A stretch of 64,000 nucleotides of DNA, from contig QEOQ01000207.1 of assembly GCA_010279815.1 (NCBI GenBank), positions 1,270,078-1,334,077 on the forward strand, written 5' to 3'. Of this stretch, positions 1 to 19,750 are shown in pieces. A program made the position numbers and the translations under genes. The first letter of the stretch is position 1. Every line of letters starts with the position of its first letter. The notes under the pieces are model-generated. The model was given only the letters and a program-made list of their open reading frames with translations. It did not search any database and was not told the origin of the DNA. Source of the stretch: Brachionus plicatilis. Taxonomy: Eukaryota; Rotifera; Eurotatoria; Ploima; Brachionidae.

Positions 1-144
1 ATTTTTAGATAAAAAGCGATACGTGTAACTAAGTGAAAATGAAAAAGAGAAACCTCGTTGCTTTTTAATTTTCCATTAGTTACTCACAAAGTATGAGATA
101 TGATAATTGAAATTATTTTTATGAAATTTATAATTTTTTTCTAG

Positions 145-245
145 AGTATGTTTACTGCCAACTAGACACAAACAAGCCATGCTTCGATTGTTTTTGCCAA
201 ACTAGAAAAGAAAGAAAAGTGTTTGAAGATTGTTTTGATGATTGA
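145..245 (+). CDS. Possible 3' terminal exon of a cysteine-rich protein (partial)
   Basis: A T-rich tract ending in ctag (141-144) is followed by an open frame to TGA at 243-245. The frame starts in mid-codon and encodes about 32 residues with five cysteines (segments YCQLD, PCFDCFCQ, EDCFDD). An AATAAA lies at 311-316, about 65 nt after the stop, as expected for a polyadenylation signal. Residue composition is unlike the surrounding AT-rich noise. The upstream exons would lie outside the window. I do not recognise the family; the Cys spacing would suit a secreted protein. It could still be a chance open frame. Confidence 0.35.
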
Positions 246-707
246 GAATTTTTTTGATGATCTCATTTGATTTAATTTAATTTTAAATCTCTTTCTCTTG
301 AAATAAGCTAAATAAAGACCCGTATAAAATTAAATAAAAAAAAATAATAAATGCATTTATTTTGCTTAGTTTTAACTATTAACCATACGAATTGGTAGCA
401 TAAATTATAAATTTTATAATTTTAAAACCTTGAGAAAAACAAAATCTTATTTTTATTGTGTTTTTTTTTATAAAGTTTAAAATTTTTTACAAGCATTTAA
501 CAATAATGATACTCGACTTGTCTTTAGATTTAGCTTGGCAAATTTTCAAATAAATTATACTATCTCAAGAGAACTTAATCCCAAAACTCAGCAAATATGT
601 GCATACATTAAAATTAATACAAAAAATAAGCTTTGATCAATATAAAAAAAAGTTGCCTAGTACTAAATTTTTTCGAGAGACAAAATCGTAATTTTTATAC
701 CACGGTT

Positions 708-783
708 GATAGAATAATTTTGTTAGCTCATGGCTATATACTTGATATAGACTAACCTTTGTCACGTAAATTCAAAAACAAAT
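708..783 (+). repeat. 76-bp direct repeat, copy 1
   Basis: This segment (from gatagaataattttgttag) recurs without visible change at 2574-2649, about 1.9 kb away. No terminal inverted repeats are seen in the 76 bp. Confidence 0.85.
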
Positions 784-1759
784 CTTGATACTTTTTAATG
801 GATATATGTGATAATATAATAATCTAAAATTGAAGAATTCTATTTTTATAAAGTCAATGAAGCATAAAAAATAAAGTTAATAAAAATAAACCCGTGCTTG
901 CCTAAAAATCGATATTTTCCTGCACAATATTTGACTTAGGTTCGTAAAATAGAGTTTACTTAAGTTTTTTTTATTCACTTTCAACTACTGAAGTAAATAT
1001 TAGGATTCTTTCAAAAGATTAATTTCAAATCCCTTCTTAAATAAAACATCACTATTAGCTTAAGACCCTGTTTCAAATCACTTCAAATCTTAAATTATCA
1101 ATTAATCTAAAGTTTTATTATTTTTATTATAATTCAAAAAATTTTCAATGAAAAAATATGCTTGAAAATAATTAGTTAAAAATACAAAATGAAAATTATG
1201 CAATTTTTTTAAAATATTTCTTTTAAATAAATTTTAAATTGGTTGATTTGGAAACCATTAGCAAACTTTGTCTCTCTTTGGGTTTGCTTTTATTGATTTT
1301 TGATAAAAAAAAAATCGAAATTTTAAAAACTTTATCTTCACACTCAAAGTTTAATCAATGTTTAATTTTAGGACCTGATTTTGAAATGGTTAAGAAACTT
1401 TTGGAGCAATTAGTTTTGATAGCAAATAGTTACTTTTAATATTGATCGAATTTACTCTAAAAATATAACATCACGACTTAGATAAATATTTTATTAATTT
1501 TTTGAATTAAAATACAAGATAAAAGTGTTCTAATTTGTATAGACTTAAGATGGGCTAATTTGACAAATATTAGTAAACGCAGTTTGTACACAAAGTAAAT
1601 AGATTAGACTAGTAATCTTCTATGAATGAGAAATTCTATTTTAATAAAAATTCAAATTGATCTTTTGTTTTTTTTAACAGTCACGCTCTAAAGAAATTTA
1701 ATATTTTTAACAGATGGAAAAAAATGATGTATATTTTCTATAAGCTTTTCTAAATTAAA

Positions 1760-1992
1760 TATTGACCAATTCAGACCTGTTCAAAGGTCACAATTTTAAG
1801 TCAAAGTTAAGAATTGACTTAAATTTTAGTGACTTTGAATAACTACCTGGAACGGAAAAAAATTCATGTAGTTCGGGCTTTTTTTTAAATTTAAAATTCC
1901 TGACTTGGACTGTAGAAAAAAAAAATTTAAATTTAAGTCATTGACTCTACTTGACTTAAGGCTTGTGACTTATAAACAAGTCTGGACCAATA
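1760..1992. mobile_element. AAGTC-family inverted-repeat element, copy 1
   Basis: The ends are imperfect inverted repeats: tattgaccaattcagacctg on the left, and the complement of cttgtttataa/gtctggaccaata on the right. Both are followed inward by runs of AAGTCA or TGACTT. Related arms occur at 26344-28072, 41315-41623, 30345-30400 and 56378-56432. No coding sequence is seen, so it looks like a non-autonomous DNA element. No target duplication was identified. Confidence 0.55.
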
Positions 1993-2517
1993 AAGCATTA
2001 TTGAAGAAAGAAATTTTTTGAATATTGTAACTCATTAAAAAAATTTATTTGACAAGCATAAAAATATTATAATTTTTAGATATATGTAATCGAAAATACA
2101 CTTTGAAAATTGTGTCCTATTAACAAATAATTTTGAAAATATTTAATTTATGAGATTTTGTTACAACTTTTTAAATTATTTTATATTTAATTTGAGCTAA
2201 AATAAAAGAGTAAAATTTTTTTAAATAATTGTTCCTGTAAATATAAAAATAATTTTAAAGGTCGAATGCAATAATTTTTTTTAAGTTCATGAAATGCGAG
2301 TTATCAAAAAAGTAACGATCTATCAGTTTTTCTCTATACTTATCAAGGTTACCCATGATCATTTAGAAAAATATTTTAGACTTTTTTCAATTCAATTTAA
2401 TTTAGAACGCATTTAATTTTTTAAAGAAACCCTTTAAACATTTCAGTATTAAATGAAAGCTTTGATAGAACAAATTTGATGCCAAGAATGACTTTTTTGG
2501 TTTCGATTTGAATGTGA

Positions 2518-2709
2518 TTTTGGGGTTGTTAGCATTTAGTTATATGACTTGAAAATAATTATTTAATATTTTTGATAGAATAATTTTGTTAGCTCATGGC
2601 TATATACTTGATATAGACTAACCTTTGTCACGTAAATTCAAAAACAAATGTGTTTTTGGGGTTGTTAGCATTTAGTTATATGACTTGAAAATAATTATTT
2701 AATATTTTT
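2518..2709. repeat. 56-bp direct repeats flanking an inserted 76-bp copy
   Basis: A 56-bp segment (2518-2573) is repeated at 2654-2709. Between them sits the second copy (2574-2649) of the 76-bp segment found at 708-783. The arrangement resembles a duplicative insertion, a template-switch event or an assembly artefact. Confidence 0.8.
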
Positions 2710-4720
2710 AAATATTTTTAGGCGCTGAAGTATCCTAGTCTCAAATGAGTTATTTATTTAAAAAAAAATTGGTTATGTCAAAAATGATCAAGATTATTTT
2801 TTATTTGGTAATTTTTTTCACTGATTATTTTAATGATGAATTTTAAAAGTTTAATAAAAATAGGCTAATATTTTCTTTTGAAATAATTTTTAACTTCAAA
2901 TGTTTGATATAAATATGTTACAAAATAATAAGAAGACTTGAAAAAACTTTTATAATATCTTTTAAGAATTTTAAAAATTACATAACTTGAAAGAATAAAA
3001 TAAATAATTTTTTTCTTCAGACTAATTCAACTGAAATGAAAACAGATTAGATTTTAATTAGTAAATGAATTTGATGATTTATCACTTTTTCAAATTCCTC
3101 TAAAACAAAATCGGCTTAATAAAAATGCCAGATTTCTATTGACTGAGAATAAACTCTTTTTCGGATTCTCCAACTGGCTGAATAGATATATCATTTTTTT
3201 GATAAAAAATTGCCAATTTAGATTTTTATTTGGTCTACTTCTCTTTTTTTCTGATTGATATGGATTCTTTGATGTCTAAAGCTTAAATAAACTAGAAAGA
3301 ACTTCCAGATATTAAAATGTTTGTTCTGTTTTGTCAAGATAGAGTTCAAGTATCGATGGCAGCATAAAAAAATATAACAAAAAAATACAATATTTCTTTC
3401 AAAATTCTTTTAATTGTTAACTCAATCAAGCTTGAAATTTTACATAGTTCTTTTTGGTTGAGAACATAAATTGAATCAAAATAATTTCTTAAATTTATTC
3501 TTAAACGCAAAAAAAATTTTCAAAAGTAAAATCAGAAATTTGAAAGTTTTTAAAAGAATTTGAATATTAAACTTATTTCAGTTAAAATTTATTTAATTTT
3601 TACAATTTGAGATTGACAATTCAAAAGATTAGCAAAAATTGTGTCAAAATTAAAATACTTTTTAAAAATTTCTTCAATCATTAAATTCTGTGATTAGATG
3701 AGATTAAAAATTTAAATTTTATAAATTCCTTTAATATATAACAAAAAAAACTGAATTGATAAATCCTAAAAAATTTAGCATTATGAATTTTTTTAGTATT
3801 TTCTTTGGAAATTTACAAAAATTGAAACTTTTAAATAAAGATTTTAATTTATTTGCAACCGTAAAAATTCTAAAAAAATTGGTCAATTTGGCACTTATTT
3901 TTTTGTATTAAAAATTGGCCATAATTTCCAATGCATTTCACACAATTAATTCTCATTGAGGTTTTTTTATTAAAAAAATAAAATGACTAAAAATTTTTAT
4001 TTTAAAATTTAATAAATTAAATAATGATTTAGAAATTATTTAGATTTCAAAAAATCTAGTCTAATCGAAAAAAAAACTCTGAGAACTGGGCTTCGAAAAA
4101 TAACTTCATTTTTCTACTATTACATATTCAGTGATAACAATTTATCTCTCAATGCCGAAGTAGAAAAAAGGGTTCATACATTAATTGTTTATAAATATAT
4201 TTATAGTTTTATTGATTCGAAAATTAAAATTGATAGAAATTGGTTTAAATTGTACCAAATTCTTTAGGTAAATAAGGCACGGGTTAAATAGGATTAAAAT
4301 ATAAATATTTGAAAAAGACAAAAATGCCTTTTATTTAATTTTTGCAAAGTGCTCAATGCTGATTTTAATTTAGTCTAATAGCCAGACTGAGCCTTGCACA
4401 ACGACGCTAAAATTCAAAAAAATTGTTTTGCTGATTGATTTTGTTTCTTTAGTTATTTTTCTTTGCATTGTGATATACTAAAATGAAAAAAAATTAGTCT
4501 AAGCGATTAAAGCAAGCGAGCAATCAAACCAAAACCAAACAAATATCAAACTCTAGAATCTTTTATTTTAGCTCAAAAAAAAAGAAAAATTAATTCATAT
4601 TTTATAAATACGATAATAAAAATTAAGTTTAAATAATTTATCCGACGATTAAATTGGAACAAGACATAGTTTAATCGAAAAAAAAAACCAATTTATCTAA
4701 AGTTATTTTTTAAACGAGGA

Positions 4721-11459
<6,739 letters not shown>

Positions 11460-11485
11460 CTAAAAAAAAAATTTTTTTTTTTTTT

Positions 11486-12438
11486 NNNNNNNNNNNNNNN
11501 NNNNNNNNNNNNNNNNNNNNNNNNNNNNNNNNNNNNNNNNNNNNNNNNNNNNNNNNNNNNNNNNNNNNNNNNNNNNNNNNNNNNNNNNNNNNNNNNNNNN
11601 NNNNNNNNNNNNNNNNNNNNNNNNNNNNNNNNNNNNNNNNNNNNNNNNNNNNNNNNNNNNNNNNNNNNNNNNNNNNNNNNNNNNNNNNNNNNNNNNNNNN
11701 NNNNNNNNNNNNNNNNNNNNNNNNNNNNNNNNNNNNNNNNNNNNNNNNNNNNNNNNNNNNNNNNNNNNNNNNNNNNNNNNNNNNNNNNNNNNNNNNNNNN
11801 NNNNNNNNNNNNNNNNNNNNNNNNNNNNNNNNNNNNNNNNNNNNNNNNNNNNNNNNNNNNNNNNNNNNNNNNNNNNNNNNNNNNNNNNNNNNNNNNNNNN
11901 NNNNNNNNNNNNNNNNNNNNNNNNNNNNNNNNNNNNNNNNNNNNNNNNNNNNNNNNNNNNNNNNNNNNNNNNNNNNNNNNNNNNNNNNNNNNNNNNNNNN
12001 NNNNNNNNNNNNNNNNNNNNNNNNNNNNNNNNNNNNNNNNNNNNNNNNNNNNNNNNNNNNNNNNNNNNNNNNNNNNNNNNNNNNNNNNNNNNNNNNNNNN
12101 NNNNNNNNNNNNNNNNNNNNNNNNNNNNNNNNNNNNNNNNNNNNNNNNNNNNNNNNNNNNNNNNNNNNNNNNNNNNNNNNNNNNNNNNNNNNNNNNNNNN
12201 NNNNNNNNNNNNNNNNNNNNNNNNNNNNNNNNNNNNNNNNNNNNNNNNNNNNNNNNNNNNNNNNNNNNNNNNNNNNNNNNNNNNNNNNNNNNNNNNNNNN
12301 NNNNNNNNNNNNNNNNNNNNNNNNNNNNNNNNNNNNNNNNNNNNNNNNNNNNNNNNNNNNNNNNNNNNNNNNNNNNNNNNNNNNNNNNNNNNNNNNNNNN
12401 NNNNNNNNNNNNNNNNNNNNNNNNNNNNNNNNNNNNNN
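11486..12438. other. Assembly gap (953 Ns)
   Basis: A run of N between homopolymer-rich flanks. It lies immediately upstream of the first visible SERCA exon (acceptor at 11460-11461) and probably holds the missing SERCA N-terminal exon. The true gap size is unknown. Confidence 0.99.
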
Positions 12439-12469
12439 ATTTTTTTTTTTAATTAAAAAAAAAAAGAGC

Positions 12470-13800
12470 TAAAATTTAAATTTTTTTGCTCAAAAAAATA
12501 AAATTGGAAGAAAAAATAAGTTATTTAATACTTTTATCAGATGCACAGAATTGTTTTATATATTGCTTAACTAAACTGAACTTAAGTTCCCTTCAATAAA
12601 AAAATAATAATTTTTCTATGAAAGATAAAATTTGATGAAAACATAGCATTTCTCAATACTTTTATCACATGTACAGAATAGTTTTATTAATTGTTTAACT
12701 AAACTGATCTAAAGCTCCTCTAAATGAAAAGGTAAAATTTAAATAGTGAATAAATAAAATATAATGAAAGTAAATTTTAGTAATAACAAGTGCTAAATGT
12801 TTTAGACATTGAAAATTTAAGAAAAGAAAGAAAGAAATTGTAAGATAACAATAACACAAAGGAGTTGGTAGTTCGATATGTCATGATTCAAAGCCTTCTC
12901 AATATTCTTCCACGAGACTGACAACCAATGGAAGGAAATGACCCAGTCCTGTCATTACATATCTCTCACTCAACTCAAACAATCATTTCAAGACTGTTAA
13001 TAATTTAAGTCAATATAATTAATTAATTTAAACACGGAAAATAATAATCTAAAATTGATCCATTTGTATATATTTTCTAGTATCGAGTTTTAGACCCAAA
13101 TGTTGCTCAATTGTTGATGTTAGTTGCTTTCTTGCTTCAAATAGTCTAACTGTCTCCATATTAAAAAAATAAAAAAATTAAAATAAAAAAAATTTAAAGC
13201 TAAAATTGGAGGAAAAAAAAGCGCTGCTCCAGAAATATATAACTAATACAGAATACTTTTATTTATTGTTTAAATGAACTCAACTAAAGCATCCTTGTTT
13301 TAATAAAACAAAAGAAAATGAAAAAAAATAGAAAAAAAAAATTCTTTTAATAAAAAAAATAAATTTTTTTTTTGGTTCAAAAAGATAAAATTGGAGGAAA
13401 AAAAAGCGTTGCTCCAAAACTATTTTTTGTTTAACTGAACCGGACTAAAGCTTACTTAAAATTTTAAAATTCAAAAAGTGAATAGATAAAATTAAAATAA
13501 AAAATTAAATAAAATTTTGGTAATAAAAAATGCTGTATGCTTAAGTAGTGAAGGGTCCAGGAAAGAAAGAATAAATTTTTAGGTAGCAATCACACAAAAG
13601 AATATTTAGATTTCTCGCCTCACATAGTCTAACTCTTTCAATCTCTAAATAACAAAAAAAAATAAAAATCTTAAATTGTAATTTTTTTTTGCTCAAAAAG
13701 ATAAAATTAGAGGAAAACAAAGCGTTGTTAATTTTTATACAAAGCGTTGCTCAAAACAATTATCACTAGCACAGAATAGTGCTGCATACAGCCTTAAATA
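12470..13800. repeat. Diverged repeat cluster upstream of SERCA
   Basis: Several imperfect copies share these pieces: aaattggaggaaaaaaaagcg followed by ttgctcca; acagaatactttta with ttgtttaactgaact and ctaaagc; a block with gtgaataaataaaat, ggtaataa, aagaaagaa and aacaca; and catagtctaact. Related blocks start near 12500, 12640, 13190, 13375 and 13690. No coding potential is seen. The cluster may be a decayed tandem array or remnants of one element family. Confidence 0.55.
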
Positions 13801-16667
13801 TTCTATTTGTTTTGTTTTCAAAGCGCATAATCCAAGATTTATAGCAGCTTCTGAAATGATAAACTCTTGTGCTACTATTTATCTGATCCAATTATCTAGC
13901 ATAGAGAACCGTTTGGCAACAAAAAGCTCAATTAGCATAATAGAACGCTTTGAGTAAACTCTCAATAGAATCGATAGATAGTTCGATAGAAAAAGGGTTA
14001 GCTGAATAGGATTATGATAATTCAAATCTGGATTGCAGGCCCCTAATGAGCGCACTTTTAAACCAAACGCGGCCTTGTTGTGTCACATTGCAATTGGCTG
14101 AGCCTAGCTTTGATACATGAACAAAAAATTTTTTTTGAAAAATAAAAATTAAATTATTTGAAATTTGGATGCTTATATGGCAAAAAAAAAAGAGAAAAAA
14201 AAAACAAATAAAATTTTTTTTTGCAAAGTGTTTTGATTTAGTCTTCACTCGAAGACTTGGTTGCGTATTCAAGGCTTCGGTAAATATGCAAATAATTTTC
14301 TTTGGCAATGATTGGGTTGAGTGTGTGTGCATGCGATCTATCCTATTATCTAACACATAGCTCAATTGCATCATCAGATAATATCTGTATTTAATCAATC
14401 AATAGCTTTATTGCCAATGCGAATGGCAACTATTCCTAAAAAAGTTAAAATAATAATCGGCTTTGGCTTCAGCTCATAGATAAAATTTCTTAATTGTTTT
14501 GATATACAAGCAAAACTTTGTGAAACAAACTATGCACAATCTAAAGCTATCTTAGCTCGATCACATCACTAACGGAGGCTTTTGCTTCTTCTCTCTAGAT
14601 CAGACAGACTCTTGGATCAGACAACAGCATTTAACTCTTTTCTTGTGTAGATTTTTGAACTTGGTTCGATAAGGCATCATGAAACCAATATGGTGCTGAG
14701 CGTTCCTAATCCAATGTGTTCAATGTGCGCACATTGTCTGGATTTTTTTCTCTGCTGACACTCTCAACATTCCTCAAGCTCAATTTACCTTTTAGAATAA
14801 TTTTATTTAAATAAATCTTCCGAAATAAAATTCTTAATTTATTTCATTTTATAACTCTTTTAGGCGGCCCAGTGATTTTCAAGTACAATTAAATTTTTAA
14901 AGAGAAATTTTTTCATAAATTATGCCAAATGATTACTCTGGATGATTGTTGCCATTCATGGAAAAATGCAATCTGGCCCTAAGAACAGTGATTATCTTCC
15001 TAATGGTTTTTTTGGGCATAAAAAACTCTGTTATTGGCAGCAATGCTTCTATAATCTAACCAAATATGGTGTTCTACAAAGAGTTAAATTTTTGGCAGAA
15101 TATTTATTGGGAACAAAAAAATTTTTCACTTGTCCTAATAACAAAAATAGAAATTTGTTAATTTTCTAATTTTACATAAAGAAAAAATTATTTATTTTCC
15201 TGGCTGATTTAATTATTCATAAATAAAGATGAACAACTAAAAAAGTTTAAACAATGGGCGGTAGAAAAGAATGCGTCTATCTAGTTTAAAATCTCTCAAA
15301 AATCTTGAATAACTTTCTGATTTTTTTTTAAATTTTCAAACCTGAAAAATAAAAATTCCTTTTTTTTAAACAAACTTTCCCAATTTGTAAAATTTATGTC
15401 TATTTTAAGCTTTGCATCAGGCTTTTAAAGCAAAAAATTGTCCTGTTTTTAGACTACCAATGCATTATCAGACCAAATTTTAGCCTAGCGTGTTTACCAT
15501 CAAAATTGGAAGCAATAAAAAAAATCTATCTATTCTTTCTTCCTAAATGAAGCGTGCTTTGCATTTAGTATTAATGGCTTCAATCAACTGATGATGCTAA
15601 TTCCATTCGAAGTAAATACAAGGTATTGATATGATTAGAAATCAATTTTTCTTCTCTTCATTTGCTCGATTTTAAAATCTGTTTTTGCTCGATCTATTTG
15701 AATCTTAAACAGTTCGTTTATTATTAAATTAAAAAAAATATAAATTAAATTAAACAATTAATTAATTGTTTCTTTAAAAATTTAATTAAACAACAACATT
15801 TTGGCCAAAATTTCTCCAAATTTTTTATTCATTTAATTCTAAAAAAGTCTTAGTAAAAATATCTCTGTTGTTGCTAAAGCTAAAATTGTTCTAGAAAGTA
15901 TTAGAATTAATATAAATTGGCACAATTGTTGTACATTAGTGGAAAATATATTAATTTTTTCTCCTATTTGAAAAAATCACTCTCAGATAAGATGAAGCAA
16001 AATTTTTTGTTTTTGTTGCTGCATTTTTCAAGTAATAAATTATAGCTAATGGCATATTTTAATTATTAATTGACTGATATTTGCTATTTTTCCATTCAGT
16101 CTCATTTACGAGACAAAAAATTTTCAAATTTAAAAGTAAATAAAAAAGTTAAAAAGGTATTCTCTAATGACTTGAGTTGATTAATGATAAATTATAAGTA
16201 TGATGCTTAAATTTTGGAGCACTAAACGAAGTCATAATGAAAAAAAACTATTTTAAATTTCATGATTTTTTAATTTTCATGCAGAAATCATCATGAAATT
16301 AAAAAAATACACATTATATTAATTAGAAAAACTTTATTTTATAGACAAAAAATCACCGGCGTATATTTTAATGCTAATTCTTTAAAAATATTAACGACTT
16401 GATTATAAATTTAGGAAATTTTTACTTTACTAATTTACTTTTTTGCTTTGTTTTGTTGTGTAGCTATGCAACTAAGGAGGAATATTTTTTGTTGAAATTT
16501 CCGGTTGGAAAAAAATCTTAAGTCTAAAAAAGTAGGAAATTTATTCAAAAAAAATCTGCACTCTTAGAAAAAAATATTTGCTTATCAATAATTTACGAAA
16601 AAGTTTTAAGTGGTAGTTTTCCGATGATGATTGAATTGAATTTGCCAAAGAAGCTTTTAAAAAAATG
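13801..16667. other. Intergenic region, no supported gene
   Basis: AT-rich sequence with a slightly more complex patch at 14560-14800, which could be a non-coding 5' exon or promoter of SERCA but shows no diagnostic signal. Frames at 14012-14398 (-) and 14942-15169 (+) match no family I recognise and lack splice support. Confidence 0.5.
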
Positions 16668-16740
16668 TACTTCGAGCGAGGATCGAACTCGCGACCTTCT
16701 GCGTGTAAAGCAGATGTGATAACCACTACACCATCGAAGC
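16668..16740 (-). tRNA. tRNA-Val (anticodon UAC)
   Basis: The 73-nt gene folds as a full cloverleaf. The acceptor stem is GCTTCGA/TCGAAGT, closed by a G-U pair. The D arm is GTGT-AGTGGTTA-TCAC, the anticodon stem TCTGC/GCAGA has loop TTTACAC, and the T arm is GCGAG-TTCGATC-CTCGC. The discriminator base is A. The B-box GGTTCGANNCC reads GAGTTCGATCC. A run of seven T follows within 4 nt of the 3' end, a Pol III terminator. The sequence is identical to the copy at 18084-18156. Confidence 0.97.
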
Positions 16741-18083
16741 ATTGAGAGCCAAAGAGCTCAATTGAACACTTAGTTCAATTAAATGAGAAAATTTGTTGAA
16801 TCAACAAGAAATTTATATAATCTGTATTTGTAAATTATTACTTAATATCAGTAGGATAAAGATAAAGTTTGATAGTAATTAGAATTTTATTGATCTAAAG
16901 CCTTAGTTCTATTCAAGAAGATTTATCTACTTAGCGTCTCCCAAAGAGCCTTATTGCAAACACATCAGCTTTTTCCTTCTGATACCAAAGATCATTATGT
17001 AAAAGGATGATATTAATCAAAATCAACTAGAATAGCTTGATACCAATAATGGTTTCATACAATATTCTATTGATTCGTATGCTAGTATTATAAATTATTA
17101 GATAGATTAGAGAAGTAAATACGAAATAGTTAGTACTAGAAATAAAGCGTTACTTGGCATCTTTGATTACTACATGATAATTATTTATCATTGTTTAGAA
17201 GTAAAATTGTTTGGCAAGTAGAAAAACAATCTGGAAGAAACTTAAAATTGATTTACAACAAAAAAATTTTCGCTCAAAGCTTTTGTTTACTCAACGCTTT
17301 GTTTATTTGAGAGCTTGATTGATCTGGATGCTAAATTACAAGCTAATGGGAAAATGCCTTCCCAGCTCTTCATTCACATTGGCTTTAATTAAATATCAAG
17401 TTTTTATCTTTTAAACATTTAATTACAATTTAAATATCAATATAACCCCATTGTTAGAAAGAAAATTAGTGAAACAAATTCATTATAGCCAAATTGATCT
17501 TTGTTAAGAAACATTTAGCAATTTTAGATTTAAAAAAAAAACCCGATTGATATTAAATTTTTTGTTCATTAATAAATTAGCTTTTGTTTGATTAAAAAGT
17601 TAAAATTTCCTAGTCATAAAATGATTTTTTGAATGATAAATGATTTTTTGGTACAAAAATTACCTAAAAAAATGCCATCATCAGCTAGCAAAAACTCAAT
17701 TATGAAATCAAATCAAAAAAATTAAGTAGTGCTAAAAATGAATAGAATTACTAAAAAAAAATGTAGAAAATTTATAAAATTAGTCTATTTTAAAATCAAT
17801 CCTTTAAAATCTAATTGAATTGCTTTTTAAAAGTTTTTTTATGGGATTAAGTTATCTATTTGTAGAATTCCCGCATTGAAATGTTTTTCTAAGTTTAAAA
17901 TGTAGTCGATTGAAAAAACAAAAAGCTTTTAAGTAAATAAAAAACTGGGAATCAATTAAATTGAAGATATTTTGATTTCACAATTTTTTTCTTGAGTTTA
18001 ATGACGGCTTAATTTTACTAGCTTAAATCATTTTTAAAAAAATGATCTAATTTTTGATTGAAAATTTAGAATTTGAGTCCAAG
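16741..18083. other. Spacer between the two tRNA genes, no gene seen
   Basis: AT-rich sequence. No open frame with splice or start support and no clear transposon ends were found. Confidence 0.6.
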
Positions 18084-18156
18084 GCTTCGATGGTGTAGTG
18101 GTTATCACATCTGCTTTACACGCAGAAGGTCGCGAGTTCGATCCTCGCTCGAAGTA
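18084..18156 (+). tRNA. tRNA-Val (anticodon UAC), second copy
   Basis: Same 73-nt sequence as the copy at 16668-16740 but on the opposite strand, 1.3 kb away. A T6 Pol III terminator follows directly after discriminator A. Flanking sequences of the two copies are not similar, so the duplication is old or the genes have been kept identical by selection or gene conversion. Confidence 0.97.
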
Positions 18157-19750
18157 TTTTTTAAAAATTTTATTCAAATAAAAAGCTGTTCGACATTGTT
18201 TACTTTAAATCAAATAATTGACATAAAAGTGCGCTGACGTCTTTTAAAAAAATTTAATTGCTTTTTTACTGTCTGGGAATTAAAAATTAATTTACTAGAA
18301 TTTAAAATTGAAAATAATTTTAGATAGCTTTTATTAAACCTTTGGTATATTCCAAAAATTATTTATCTAAAAAAACTATTAATTTAAACTTTTATCAAAT
18401 ATATGAAAAAGACAATTTTATTGAAAATATATTGAGAAAAATTAATTAATCAAAAATAAAGCATTTTTTTTAATAATTTGTTGTGGATATTCTGTAAAGG
18501 GAATATTAATCAAAGGTTTACTAAACAATGTTTCTTTTATTAAGTCCGGATTCTGAAATTTTGTTAATTATTGCAAAAATTTTTTTAGTTCAACTAGATA
18601 AACAATATTTTTTTAAATGTTTCTAAAATTTACGAAATTATATTTCAAAATGAAAAGAAAACAGAGTTGTCAAAAATGGAAAACTAAAAATAATAAAAAA
18701 TGCTTTTAATTAAAACTTTTTATAATTCTTCAAAAAAATATTTTTCAAATAAAATAAAATCGTCGCTTAGGATTGAAAATTTATTTGAAATAACGAATAA
18801 TGCAAGCTCAGTAAAAATTATGATTGTCTGTAAAAATTCTAAATATTTAAATCATAAATCTTTTTTTACACTTGTGTCGAATTTTATTTACGGACGAGGT
18901 TGAAAAAAACATTAAAAAAGTTATAAAAACATAAATTATGTGACTCACACATAAGTAAAATTTTATTTTTACAAAAAAGGGAAAAAACCTTAAAAAATTT
19001 CGAATAAAAAAGTGACTAGCACATAAACTTATCTTCACAAAAAATGAATTAATCTTTTTCATGCTGAGCATCAGTTCTTTTTTTGGATTTTGTTGCCATT
19101 TTTGGCAATCTTTTCAAATAAAATTCGAGCTCCATTTCCGAATTTTCGTTAGTAATAAATACCCATTTGATTTTTTTACGCATATTTACAGTGGTGATTT
19201 GATAACAGTATTTTACGAAAAATTACGTAAAATATCGTAAATTAACCAAATTTATATCTAATAATGTATATTTTAAAAATTTTTATTTTCATAAAATTAA
19301 TTATTTCAAGTACTAGTTTATGTTTTTTCACTTTCTCGGATCTTTTTTTAGAAATAAATTCAGCTTGTGTTTTTTTCTTTAAAAATTCACTTATTTAATG
19401 TTTTTTTAACTTTTTGAATTAATTTTTTGTGCATTTATGTTTTATTTCACTTTTTTTAAAAATAATTTTTTGCAATATTTTATTTATGTGTTTTTTTTAG
19501 GTTTTTAATTTTTTTTAATTTTTTTTAATCTAACCCTTGATTTACTGATTAATTGATCTTATTATTTTTATATGATTTTTTCTTTATAAAATTTTTCAAT
19601 GAAGCGGAATTTTTATTATTTGAAAATTTAGACCAAATTTCCAAAATATTTTTTAATTATCTGAAATATTAAAAAAATTGACTCCTATTTACTGATATTT
19701 ATTAAAAAAAATTGATTTTAGAAAAAAAAATATATCAATTTAAAAAATAT
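18157..19750. other. Intergenic region, no supported gene
   Basis: AT-rich. A short lysine-rich frame on the minus strand (19049-19183, 44 residues) lacks an acceptor or other support. A patch near 19205-19245 has repeated ACGTAAAAT words, as at 58950-59005 and 60088-60250. Confidence 0.5.

Larger units (their letters stand above)
246..4720. other. AT-rich intergenic region, no gene seen
   Basis: No exon with convincing splice sites and protein-like composition was found on either strand. The 66-codon frame at 1239-1439 has no ATG start. The stretch includes the SERCA 3' flank next to 4720, an inverted-repeat element (1760-1992) and a duplicated 76-bp segment. Confidence 0.6.

Noticed and set aside
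14012..14398. 128-codon minus-strand frame
   Set aside because: Low-complexity Phe/Lys tracts and no family match; likely chance or repeat-derived.
14942..15169. 75-codon plus-strand frame with ATG
   Set aside because: No conserved motif or splice context; length is within chance for this window.
19049..19183. Lys-rich 44-residue minus-strand frame
   Set aside because: No acceptor, no family, short.
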